In this document: positions 35,481 to 48,100 of the stretch, piece after piece
Layout: each line of letters begins with the position of its first letter
Position numbering within the stretch: position 1 is the stretch's first letter
From: Motacilla alba alba
Lineage: Eukaryota; Chordata; Aves; Passeriformes; Motacillidae
DNA length: 64,000 bases
Direction of reading: 5' to 3'
Assembly (NCBI RefSeq): GCF_015832195.1
Contig: NC_052028.1
Coordinates: 5,189,501-5,253,500 of the forward strand
Translations under genes and position numbers: made by a program
Notes under the pieces: generated by a model
Told to the model about the DNA's origin: nothing
The model's database searches: none
What the model saw: only the letters and a program-made list of their open reading frames with translations

Positions 35481-37244
35481 TTGCAGAAAATCTAATACAG
35501 TTAATTTTAAATTACATTTGTTTAGTTTACCTTCTTAGCTCGTAGGACATGAGTTAGAAAATACTTGCTCTTTCAAGATACAAGTGTATAAAATTAAAAA
35601 ATAAAAAGCTGAACCTGCTCATATTGGGCCTTAATGTATTTTCTTAATCCCCGATCAACTTATGCCAATATAAAAACTCATTCTCAGACTTTCCTTGTAA
35701 CTAATAATCAATCTTTTCTGTCTAAACGACAAGCTATTTTCCCATACAGTGCCTGACTGTCTGCTGTGTGGCGATGCATTGCTTGGGGCAACATTAATGA
35801 AGACCAAAGGGATGTGTGTGGGGCATTTCAAGGGGCTCAGAACAAAGATATTCTCAGCTGGGGCTCTCTGACAAAGGAAAATCGTGGCCTTTGCAATTGG
35901 CCTCACAAAAGCCATAGTCACAAGAAGAATTTAATTTAATCTCATGCTCTACATGCCCATTTATTGCAGCAGACACCATGGCTCATATCACAGGTATTAC
36001 ATGCAACAAATGTAGGAGATAAGAAAAAAAGATTAAGCAATGATATTGGACTTTACTAAAAAAGAAACAAAAAACCAAATAAGATGAGTCACTGTAGTTT
36101 TACTCGGAATTTACCCTCCTATTTCAAGCCATCAGAAACATTTGTGTAAAAATATATAATGAAGTTGTAATAGTTTAAACTTTTTGACTTAATCATAGAG
36201 CAAAATTGCTAAGGGAATAGCACTGGTCTCTGTGAGAGCAACAGAAAAATCCCTAAAATGGAAGCAACAGAATGATCCAGCATAGATGGAATCAACAGGC
36301 ATTTTTATCTTTATTTGGTTTAGACGTGAACTTGGCTCTTAGTGCACAATATTTCAAAGAAAAGTCTCTAATGTCTCTGAAATAGTCTGGAGACTCGATT
36401 TGCCACAGAGCTAAAAGAAATACCTCATCAGAGCGAGGGCCTGATTGTCTCAGAGATCTGGCACAGGCTCTGTCTCAGCCAGGGCAGAAAGCCCCAGCGA
36501 CTTCTATCTCCCAGAATAATGAGGAGCCAGGCATCAGAGTCACTGCACATTGTTTTGAGCTAATTCCACTGGAAGATAAGCTACTCCTAAGACTCAAAGC
36601 ATTTTTCCATGCCACAATATGAACATTTAATATCTGAAACACTTATTTATTTTGAAACTGTAATACCCAATTGTTACAGCCCTGGGAGTGACTCATTTAA
36701 ATTTCTTAATTATTGCAAGCAACTTTGTCAGTAAAATAACATTTTGAAGAGATTAACTTTTTTTTTTTTTTAACAATAAAAGCTTTTGTGTCAGCCAGCA
36801 ACTCCTTTAAGGGTTTCATCTGTTTTGCAATACTAAAATGCCAGAGCAACTCAAAATTCACAGACAAAAATAAAATGTTTAAATAATGTGATGTTGTGAC
36901 ACTGACTTAAATTCCACATTTTCTTTTGAAACTACAATGGCAAGATTTGTGCATTCTGTGAAGTATCTACTAGACTTTTTTCTTTTTTTTAACTCACTGC
37001 ATGCACAAACTGCTCAAGCAATAAATTTATATTTGACTGTGGTAGTTTCTTTTGCACACTGATAAGCTACAAAACATTATGTTCCATTAAAGTACTTTAA
37101 CAACAAATAAAAATGGGAAATCTAATGTCTATAATATTACCTCTACTATCATGTTTTCTAAATTTTGTTCAGATATTCAAGAAAGATAAATGTCTCATGG
37201 CTGGTACAGAGACAGCTTTATTTTAATTAACCAAGATATAAATT

Positions 37245-37265
37245 TTCTGTTTTCAGAAAACAGAA
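37245..37265 (+). repeat. Near-perfect 21-bp palindrome
   Basis: TTCTGTTTTC, a single A, then GAAAACAGAA: two exactly complementary 10-base arms around one base. It may be a dimer-type protein-binding site or chance. Confidence 0.85.
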
Positions 37266-40200
37266 TTATGTTTCATCTCTTTCATCACTTCTCTAAGGAA
37301 GCCAGACACTGAGGTTTGTTTATCTGCTTTCTTCTCTGTCTAGATATTAAAGGAGCTGAGCAGCACCCAGGAGCTGCACTCTGCAAGGGCCAGGGGCTGC
37401 CCACAGCCTGCCCAGGGACCTGGCCCTTCGGAGGGCACTGGGCACCCACCCTGCACCCACTGCTCCCCTTCCCAACAAAATCTTCATTTTCTGTTGTGGA
37501 CTGGTTGGCAGGTCCTTCCTTCTGGACAGGGTGCAGAAGTGATTTGATACTTTCTAGGAAAGAGCAGAGCTTTTCATGGTGCTCACATGTTTTCAAACAC
37601 ACTTGTGCATTCACTGAGCACACATGATTGCAAGTATCAAAATTACTCATCTTTTGAGGAGAAAACCAGCAGATTATGACTGTTCTTGAAAAATAAAAAC
37701 ATGTCTGATGGATGAGAGTGATTTTGTATTCCTGTCACAAAGAACAAAATACCAAAAAAACCAAACCTTCATTTTTTGGAAGTTTAAAGTGCTGAGGATA
37801 GACTTGACAGACTGTCATCAATTTGCTCCAGACGTGAAGGAAGAATGCCATAACTATGTCATTATGTTTCTGAAAGCATATCCAAAAAAGTACATTCATG
37901 CAACAGAGGAAGAAACAAGGAAAAACTCATCTATTTTGCCTACCCCCACAGCAGGCTCAAGCTGTAACCAACACAGGCACACTTGTTCTGAGATAAAATA
38001 TCTTCATATAACTATCTGGTATTTCATTACACATGTATAAAATACCTGGATAGATGCAAGCTAATATACATATTTCATATAAATACACACATACACAGAA
38101 AAATGAACATAAGTATAAATACCTGAATAGCAATGAGATCAAGACTTGATTCAAAAGGTCATTTTTAACACCCAGAAATTCAAGGGTCTTAACAACATAA
38201 TTCAATAAATAAGAACTAGGTCATAGGATGTGAAAAGAAAAAAAAAAAAAATCAGACCACTGTGAAAGGACATAAATGGCATTCTCCTTCTTGCTTTTGA
38301 CACATTCAGAAATCCATAACTCTACACCAGAAAATTCCAGGCAAATAACCTAACAGATCTGTATCACAGCTGCAGAAAAAATCTATTGGTAAATGTTCAC
38401 ATTTGAACTGGTTACAACAGTTTAACAAGTGACATTAAATTTTTATTACTGTTCATCAGTCAATGCCATTCTGGATGACTTGTTTGCTTTTACCAAATCC
38501 CTCAGTCTTATGGTAATTCTCCAGCTAATTACATGTTTACCATATAGACTGGTGCTGCACAACCCCTTATTACCCCAACTAGAATATATTGTTAGTTGTA
38601 ATTATATAAAGCTACAGTATTCAAACTGACACATTCCATCATCTCACCTGTGCAGTGGAGACTAGAAAAATTCACAGAACAAATGCCCATAAGCAGCAAG
38701 TTTGTGGAAAAGAAAACAACAGATTCATTCCTTCTCTCTTGGAAAATGAACAGGTCCAAACAGTCACAGAAATAACATTTCAAGCTGCTGCTTGAAATGA
38801 TGCCACCATGACAGTTGGTCATTATGATTAATCTTGTGAGAAATACTGATTATTATTAAATACATGTACATATCCATGCATTCACACAACAGCAAGAGTG
38901 CCCAACAAAACACAGCAGCACCACTATAAGAGTTTGCATCAATTCTCATCTGTATTCCACTTTCCCCTTTTCTCAGAAATGGCACCACAGTTTGGGGAAT
39001 GATACTTGAAGCTGTTAGAAAATTTCCTGGATCCCTAACTGAGGAATGTTCTCTGGGGAAAAAAACATTAAATATGTTATTCATTGCCAAAATACTAAAA
39101 TCTACCAGCGACTTAAAAACAACACAGAAGCCCTACTGTGCTTCTAGGCCTGTTTATTGCTGTCATTAAGTCCTGAAAATTGCCACCTCATTTGTAGCTC
39201 ACTGGCCTCAGTGGTCTGGCAACCAGACCACAAGGTTTCAGTTCAGGCCATGAACATTCTGCAAGGAAATGGTTGTGCCTAGTGACTAAACTTCTATTCA
39301 TTGCCACAGAAATACAAGGAGAAAAGGTCAAAGACACATTTCCCTATTAAAGTGACTTCCAATTTTTTTATGTTTTTATGGATCCTCAGTTAAAAACAAA
39401 CCTGTTCAGTTTACTGTGCTATGAATTCCTTTTCAGCTGATTGGTATGTAATGAAACAACTGTGAATGTGTGGACAATTATTTTGTGTGATGATATTCAC
39501 TAGGCTCTGACATTCCTATTTGGGTAGGATTTATATCTGATAGACAAAATAAAATAAGTCTAGCTTGCAGATGGTTAAGTAACTGAATTTATAAAGCTGA
39601 CTGAGCAAAATGCCTCTTCAGAGTTTTCACTTTTAAATCTTGTTACTGCTCATTGGTGAGGATTTGCAAACACTGTGCTTGTCAAGCTTCCTGATCAGTG
39701 ATAGCTTTGAAACTGAGCTAAAGCAGCATGGAGAAAAAGTCAAAACTGGATTTAGTCTCATTTCAACAACCATTTTAAACCTGTTCTCACTCAAAGAAAT
39801 AAAAGTTATGATATTTTCATGCTTTCAGTTTACTGCATATCTTTAGCAATAACCTCTGCCTGAAAAATAAAAATCTCCAAAGTCAGTACAGAAGGAAAAT
39901 GACCTGATTTTTTCTTCCCCTTTTAATTTCTGGGGATTGTTTTGGGACCACATTTTCACTGAAAATCAAGAGTGCTGAATCACATATCTGAATTTGGGGA
40001 ATCATTACATGCATGGTTTTCTATAACACAGCCAGCCCTAAAATTTGCTGGTTTCACAGCAAACTGTTTAGACAGGCATTACAGTTTGATTCACTTCTCT
40101 CTCTTCTCACACTGCCAGAATTACTGAACATGTCCCTCACACAATAGTTAATACAAAGTGACTTTACAGAATTAAATGTAGCATCATCAATTCCAAGATA

Positions 40201-40516
40201 AAAAGTATGGGAGGATGTGAATGACCAAATATACATGTTCACTTGTACAATCAGCACATTTTGCAGAAATGATAATTAGGAGGAAGAACATTACCTCAGA
40301 GAACACCACCTTATCCTTACATTTGAGAGATAAAGAGCATAAAGTTTTTCAGTGAAGAGCGGGGTTTTAAGGATACAGCATTACTTGCATACCTTAATGA
40401 AACAAGAGGATTCTTGAGTATGAGAAAATTCTTATAATACAGCCATTACAGTGAAAGAAATACTATGAAGCTGTTATTTTTCTGTGCAAAATTTTACTTC
40501 CATTTCCCCTGTTCTC

Positions 40517-40699
40517 TCAAAGAAGTGATGGAGACTTATCTTCAACTATAGGCTCATCCTCCTTCGGGGGTACTGGCGGAAGGGTGAGCATTTTGCTTTT
40601 CTTTGAAGTGCAAGCACACACTGGAGATGAAAGCAACTGCATTATTGTCTTTGATGTTTTTGATACTGAATTTCTCGTTTGATTTTTCTTTGTAGACAT
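40517..40699 (-). other. Possible terminal coding exon, minus strand (60 codons, candidate only)
   Basis: The minus-strand frame from ATG at 40699 to TGA at 40517 stands out from the AT-rich chance frames around it by composition. Its last 26 residues include KMLTLPPVPPKEDEPIVEDK and end in SPSLL, like an acidic, proline-containing C-terminal tail. The frame is open for only eight more codons upstream. Available acceptors are AAG type (CTAATGTCTACAAAG) and weak. No AATAAA signal is evident in the few hundred bases downstream on the minus strand. I do not recognise the protein. It could be the 3' end of a gene lying at higher coordinates, a decayed gene fragment, or chance. Confidence 0.18.
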
Positions 40700-41030
40700 T
40701 AGGAAAGCAGATTTACTTCCTCAATCAACCTTACCCTAAATCCTCAATAGGTACTTATCCCCTTAAATATCTGAAATTGATATCACTATATTTAAAAGTT
40801 GGAGTTTGGAATACTTTAATAAATGCAATAAATTCTCAAACATGCCACAACCTCTTTATTTGTACTGAGTCCTTAATCTCACTATGTGCTATAGAAAGAG
40901 AAGAAGCAAAGGAAATCCTTACAACTAACATGAGACACCACAAAGACAACGTGCTTGAAATAAAAAAGCCTTATGCAGAGCGACCCTTCATGCACTGCCC
41001 TTAATATTATCAATAGTGTGCTCATTAGAC

Positions 41031-41115
41031 AAAACTTTTTAAAAAGCCCAAAAAAATCCCAAAAAAACCCAAAACCAAACTAAAGAAAAAGTCAAAAAGA
41101 AAACCCCAAAAGCTG
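41031..41115 (+). repeat. A/C-rich low-complexity tract
   Basis: Repeated short A runs broken by CC or CCC (AAAAAATCCC, AAAAAAACCC, AAAACC). There is no regular unit and no gene context. Confidence 0.8.
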
Positions 41116-44100
41116 TTCTTCCCAGCAGTCAAGATTTAAAAGCTAAACCATTCAAAAATATATCTAAGCCTCCGAGTGGGTTGCTCAGATGATAAGGACT
41201 GTGTGAATGGTGGGTTCTCCAGGAGTACATGACAGGAATAGCATGAAACAAAGGGCAGCTGAAGGGACAGCAGGTGGGATAAGGATTCATATGATATGAT
41301 TATTTACAGAGAAGTTGTCTGTCTTGCATGTTTATCTGGTTAGCTCATTTAAAAATCAAAATGTTACACTTTGGGAGCCAGGCATAAAAAGCCACAGGAG
41401 GTGTTGGTGGTATAATAATCAAGCATACTAATTTCAGCTTTGTTTCCCATAGGTATATTCTATTTTACATACATTTGGAAAGGTAACTGAACTTGAAAAC
41501 AGAGTACTTATTGTTTCTTTCAAAAGGCGTTTCATTTTTGTCTTGCACGTGATTGTATCGTAATAGAAGCGGCTGAAATGTTTCATATGATTTATCTCTA
41601 AGTTCAATTTAATATTGGGCAGATACATTCTTTCAGACAGAAAAAGTACATCCACCTGTAATCACACCTGGCTGAGAAAGGCCTGCCAAGACAGTTTGCA
41701 TCATCACTTTTGCTCCTCCTTCAGAACAGAGAATACTCAGTAAGCAGGAGAACAGTTAAATTCTGGTGTGCTTTACCTTACTGACTTAAATCTGAAGGTG
41801 CAGAGAGGGCCATCACTTAAAGAGCAGTGGGAAAAGGAAAAAAACTTAAAGCAAATGGAAAATACAAACACAGCCATAGCAAGAACCAGCAAACAGATTT
41901 TTTGTTATGAAATACCCTATAGAATTGTCTAGTTACTCCTTAGTAGCAAGGCCTGTGCTGCATGACTTTTACAAGCTCTTAAGATAACTGAGAAGCAACA
42001 TGACATTGAGGAGGTTTTCATTTTTAGTATAGGGTGTCTTCAAATTAGAGATGTCTCAAGTCAAACTCTGCCTCTCTGGTATGAGGCAGGGGCACTTGGC
42101 TAGATGAAGAAACTGATACTTCATCTTTAGAATGAAAAACGTTACCACAGGGAACTGGAAAATCCCCAGTTATTTTGTTGAAAATACTGGTCCTTCCTTT
42201 CCAAACTGCATGGGTATTCTTGAGGAGCTCTTCAACCTCACTAACAGCTGCGTTAGCTCCTTACAAAGAAGGTTAATTGTATCTGACAGTATTTACAGGC
42301 AGTTCCTACATCTGTATTGTGCTTTGTTTGGTTATGGCACATAAAGATGACAGAATTTCTTGTCTCTTTGCACACCTTGTTCCTCTCAAGTCGGTGCAAT
42401 TGAAGATGGGTTACCATCAAAATCTCAACATTAAAATCTGCCTACAGAGATTCTGTCCCACTGGCTCCATAAATTTTAGTCAGCAGTGGCCTCAGTCTGG
42501 CTGGATCAGACACGTTTGAAGTTCACCACCAGTAAAAACACCAGACATCATCATCCCAAAAGCTTCTATCACCTCTGAGAGCTGCCTGGCCCCAAACCTG
42601 AAGTCACTTCCCTGGCAGGGCAGGAGAGAATAAACAGCCTCCATCAGGGAGCTGCAGCTTCTTTCCACAGCAGCACAGCCTTCCTCAATCAGCTGCTCAG
42701 ACACAGAATAGCTGGGCAATCTAATAATTTTGGACATAATGGAAGAATTGTTGGTAATCCCAGAGTACCTGCTCACAGGGAACTCTGATCCCTTCCACAG
42801 TGCAGGGATCCTGTGCAGAGTGCATGAGGAACTAGCAGCAATTTCTCTGCACCAAATAGGAGCTTACCCAGTGAATTAATAGTTTGTCATCCTGGACCAA
42901 ATGGAGATAAAGTAGAAGCTAGTTCTTAAACACAACTAGATGGATGTGTAGAAAGGAAAATACTGCCAAAGGAATTGAAACAAGACAAGCAGTCTAGTAC
43001 AATTTATCGAGCGGCTCCCAGTAAGAATACAATCACTGAATATGCTTGGCTGTGGCACCAGGAGCAGGATGCAAAGGTAAGCACATCTGCTGCTCCACCC
43101 ACGAACACTCCTTTGCCGGCAGGGCATTCAGCACTGTCCCTCGAGGGGCTGCACTCTGCAACTGAGCTTGGAGATGGCACAAAGCTGTCTCTGACAAGTT
43201 TTACTTTCTCAGGTATCATAGGTTTGGATCAGCAAGAAGGAAGGTCAAAGTGTTGCTGTTACCACATACAGCTTTCCTACCTCTTCTGCCATGTAAACCA
43301 ATTGTCCAGCCTGCCCTACATCTCTAACTCCATTTAGCAGCAAGAACTAAGGAGAAATGCTAGTTTTATGTGACATGTTGAAATCATCTTCCCTGCATCA
43401 GTCCATAGGACAAAAATATGCTAAATCTTATTGCCATAATTCACTACTTTTCCAGGGTCAAATGTAAAATGATGTGGCTTTACTGAGGAGCTGTCCCTTG
43501 AATGTTACCACATAAAACACATATAAAAGATTCCTAGAAAAAGAAGTGTAAGATATTTGGTTTACAAGACAAATTTTTTTTCTGCTTATTTATGAAAAAA
43601 GTCAGGTTTGCTTCTTTATCTTTTTTATTCATAAAAGCTACAGTATTTCAGATTGTAGTTGTAAATACATGTACCTAAGACAACAGATATGCAATTATTG
43701 GCCATTCCAAGAAGCAAAACGGGATAAATTAAGACATCCTTTTCTGGAAACAAAGCTTCCTCTTTTACCCTGAATCTACCTGCCATTTCTGGATGTATTT
43801 CTAAACCACCATGTTGCAAACACACAGCCATATGAGTGTTTTTCCACCTTTCCCTGCATATACAAATTATAAGGATGGTTTCTACCATTTCTCATTACAC
43901 ATTCAGTAACCAAAGAACTTTATTAATTTTCAATACCTCACCCCGCATTCTACTATAAACTGGGTGAACCTTTGAACTCTGTAATTAATATTACTTATAT
44001 TTGCTAAGAAATTATTTGATCTCTGACTGCAAGTCACAACAATGTGAGTTGATTCTCTGACTTTTTATGAAGTCTGCTCCTTTTAAAGTAAGAGGGCAAA

Positions 44101-45123
44101 GGATAAAACTTTAAAATCCTACAGAACATGGGCATTTCCTACCTGGGAAAAAAAAATCACATCTTGAACTTGTGTATTTTCAATGGTGATGACAGAGGAT
44201 GTAGTTGACATTGGGTCTCTAATTAGCACATGTCTTGTCCCAAATAATTTGTGTTCTTCATTGGTGTCAGGACAAAGATATCATCCATTCAACACAAGCA
44301 CCACTGGAGCACAGGAAGGAAACATTCTATTTCCAGTGTCAGGAGGGGCTGAAGATGGTGCAGCAAACATTGTCCTTGCTATCTCCCCCTCCTGCCAATC
44401 ATTAGAGCTGCTATCCAGCAGAACCAAACACCTCTCCCTCAGTCAAACAACAGCTTCAAATGGTGAGGAAGCTGCTCCAGCTCCCTGGGCTGATGCTGCA
44501 CTGCAAGGGGCTGGAGGAGACCTCCATCAGTGCAGCCCTCAGATGGATTAGGGGAGACATTTTATTATGCTGGTGGGAATTAATATATTGGACAGATGCA
44601 GAAGAAAATGTTATGTTTGCAAACAAAGGTTTCCATTCTTTTCTTAAAGAATGAGCAGGCAACTCCCACTTTCTAAATTAAACATGTACCACAATGGCAG
44701 ACACATAGTGCCCACGCTGATTTAAAATGTCAACCCACCATGTTTAAAAACAGACTTAAAAAAACCTGAAACAAACCCACAAGATATAGCAATACTGTGC
44801 AAAAATCACATCACACTAATTTTTATTCCATATTAGAGATGCTATAGTTTAAAAGCTGAGCAACAATTAATTTAGAAAAACTGTAACCTAAACCTCCAAG
44901 ACATATGGACCACTCCAGTATTCAGCTCAGCCTCCCAACGAGGACTGACTACAAACTCATTTCAGTTACTATTTTCTGACAGCTACTGAAGAAAATAGAA
45001 CTGCATGACAATTTTTTTCCTAAGATATGAAATAGTAAACAAAGCATGTTACACGACATAGTAAATTAATGTTATTAGTGAAGGCAATCTGCCAAAATCT
45101 GGCAGAAATAGCTGACAAAGTAG

Positions 45124-45190
45124 ATCACAGAACAGTTGGGGCTGCAAGGGACCTCTGAAGATCATCTGGAGTCCAACTGACCTGCTAAAT
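45124..45190 (-). mobile_element. CR1 LINE 3'-terminal scrap
   Basis: The plus strand reads ATCACAGAACAGTTGGGGCT, then GCAAGGGACCTCTGAAGATC, then GAGTCCAACTGACCTGCTAA. This is the reverse complement of the last 60-70 bases of a CR1 element (GGACCTCTGGAGATCATCTAGTCCAACC-type subfamily). The 3' terminus is at the left. Only the very end of the element is present, strongly 5'-truncated. Confidence 0.85.
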
Positions 45191-48100
45191 ACACATGTAA
45201 AAACACAACTGAATAAACTGTGATAGTAAAAAAAAAAAATAAAAAGGCAACCAAAGGAGAATAAAAGTTCCTTTTTTTGTAATTTATGCAAGAAAATATT
45301 TTTAATATAGGAACAATTAGTTAAGGCCCAGGAGAGCAGTACATGTATACTATCTGACAAATGGATTAATAATATTCCCCTAGCTGACAAAAAACTGTTT
45401 TCTATGTGTCTGACTATTCCCCCTGCCTTTCTCTCATCCCTCTTTAATCCTGATAGAGCATGCCAAGTTCTTGATTCTTTCTGGACTAATTAAAACTCTT
45501 AGTTTGGTGCAGACCTGAAAATAACAGTCTGGCTCAGACCTTTTTCCCAATTAAAATCTGTGCTTAGAAAAAAAGTGCTTTCCATACTTTTGTTTTTATA
45601 TTCAGGCCAAATTGCTTTGCTATGCAGCTTGTAGAGATTTAAATTTCTTTATGAATTTTCTATTATTTTTGTAAAAAAGAAAAATGTCTAAAAATATTTC
45701 ACTTTTTTCTTCTCCAAGGTTGTTCAACTATGAGACAATACAAGACTTGCCTTGGTTGCTTTGGAAAATGATGACTTGCATCTAAGAGACCTCAACTGTC
45801 CTTAGTTTGAAGATCCCTAATTGAAAAGAAGCTGAATACACATTATTGATAAGTAGTACTTATTTCATTAGTTTAGTTTTTTTTTTTTTCCTTTGACAAA
45901 CCATAAATGTGTTTTCCACAATAAAGCTATCAGAGGGCATGAAAAAGCTTCTAAAAGTTTCTTGGAGCAAAAAGCCAATCTGATGTGGTGAAGCTATTTA
46001 AGCCATTTTACTAAGAGAAAAAAAAAAAAAACCAAAAACAAAACACAATAAACAAAAGAATTCTTACAGAGCTGCCTCTCTGCAGATTTGTTAAGCTCCT
46101 CGAGTTTTCTGTTTAAACCTTTAACCAAACAAAATTGTTTCTCATTATGGAGGTCCTGGGTTTTCCAGCTTACCCCAGAAAAGTCTCTTCTTGTCTTTTA
46201 AAAGAGCAAGAGACTGGAAGCAGAAGCGACTCTGGCTTGTGGCAGGAGCCTGAAAGATGCCCAAGGCAGAGGAAGGACCTCAAAGAGTTTGAGTGGTAGA
46301 GAGGCAAAATGGCAGAGCTGCAGCTGGGGGAGAGGTAGGAGAGCCGACGCCACAAATCCCACAAGAACACAGGGGAAAGAGTCTGTGTTTCCATGCCTGG
46401 ATAACAAGGCTGGCTCGTTCTGCCTGCTCCTTGCTGTTTGCCAAAGCAAGCACCCAGCAGTCACTAAAGAGTCCCTAAACCACACGGGATAACAGCTCTG
46501 CTTGGACACACACCTTGATTCCAAGTTTAGGAATGCAGTTGGTGCCCCCAGCTGCCGCTTAGCATTTCCATGATCCCCTTTCCTTCAGGAACTACCCAGA
46601 AACTCAACCATTCCCTCAGAACAAACTACCCAGCCCCACCCACAACTCTCTTTCCTGGGTCTGTAAACCCTGGCCAGCCCCATGCCAGGCCACAGGGACA
46701 CAGGGTTGTCACTTTAGGACAGGGTGCTTGCCCTGCCATTTACTTACCATTTGACTACTTACAGCAGTTACTCTCCAGCACATTACTGACTACACTCCAA
46801 ACATTTCCAGGGGATTAGAGATATCTGTGGAATGATGTTGACATGCAAAGGAACAGAAGAAATCTTTCCTCTTCAAACAGACACCACTTGTGCTTAACAT
46901 CAAACAATAAATAGAAAGCTGAACCCTCTAAGCAGGTAATGAGTAACTCATTCTGGCCTTTAGTAAGCTGGCATTAAGCACTATCATTATAGTTGGAATT
47001 GAATAGAAGCAATTAATAGAATTGATTTGTTTCTGTGTTCTTTTTTTAGAGATATGAAAATTAGAAGTTAACACAATTGTTCATTATGAACAAATCACAA
47101 ACTATCGTGCATTAATATATTACAGTTACTCTGAAATAAACCAAGCAACTTAACATTAAGAAACACCTCTACAATGAAGTATTTCTTTTTAATCCATTAA
47201 ACCAGGCTATTTCCTTTCCCTATTTTGTTCCATCCATTCCTTTTTATGCCTTAGCAATATTTACACTTGCATTCTGCAGAAACTTCCTCTCTAGCATATC
47301 TAAATAGATTTAATTTCTTCAGCTGCTGGACAGTTATAAGACCATTTTTCACCACACTAAATAAACAAACAATCTCTTTCCCCAGTAAGTCCTGGATAAT
47401 TGCCAGCAGAGGTGTTAACAGATGAGCAGCCGTGCAAGTGGCTCTTCCAGTGGGACAGACACTTGCCTTGCCACTACAAATCAGAGCAACACTCCTTTGC
47501 ATTTGCCAGAGAACTGCTCATCTCTGTGTTCCATAACCTCTTAATCTGTAACACACAGGTTATTTTAAGCAGTTTAAAAAGAGATCACTTGCAGTAAACC
47601 AGATCTTTGTACTCAAATAGATTAGGGAGAGCAAACATAAAAAGCTCTGCTGTCGACTGTCAGAGAGTGATAACATGAGCCATGTGGGAAAGGTTGCTTC
47701 AACCTATCCTGGTAAAGGAGACCTGTCCAGAGTGTGAAGTGCTCAGAATGGAACACAGTTCCCTGAGGAAATTTTTCATTTTCTGGAAGAATGATGGATG
47801 TGTACAAAGGTACTTGAAGAGTTAATACAAGCAGCTCTAACTGCACCTGGTAGATGACTATAAGGAGTTTGTTAATATGAGGTTTTTGTTTCTTTGTAAA
47901 ATTCCTTTTCTTGGCAGGAGATTTTTTTAAACAGCTGGTTTTTAGCATTTTAAACCAAATCATTTTTATATATTTGTTTTAAAAAGTGAATATGGTTTTA
48001 GCTGTACAAGATATTTCTTAAAAAATAATTTCTGGCTCAATTATTGCTCAGTATTTTCTGCCTTTCTAGACTCCCTATCTGCCTGTGCTGCAGAGCGACA

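Larger units (their letters stand above)
35481..45123. other. Noncoding unique sequence
   Basis: The section contains T-rich and A-rich runs (about 36757-36771 and 38239-38251), a 21-bp quasi-palindrome at 37245-37265 and an A/C-rich tract at 41031-41115. Overlapping frames on both strands at 37285-37650 and 42936-43337 are GC-richer than their surroundings. The second group has five CpGs within about 140 bases and a strong donor, AAAG followed by GTAAGC, at 43077-43082. No product is recognisable for any of these. The 94-codon minus frame at 42492-42776 has coding-like composition but no splice support or family match. Confidence 0.5.

Noticed and set aside
42492..42776. 94-codon minus-strand frame with coding-like composition
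   Set aside because: No recognisable family, no good flanking splice sites, and no conservation information. Kept only as a note.
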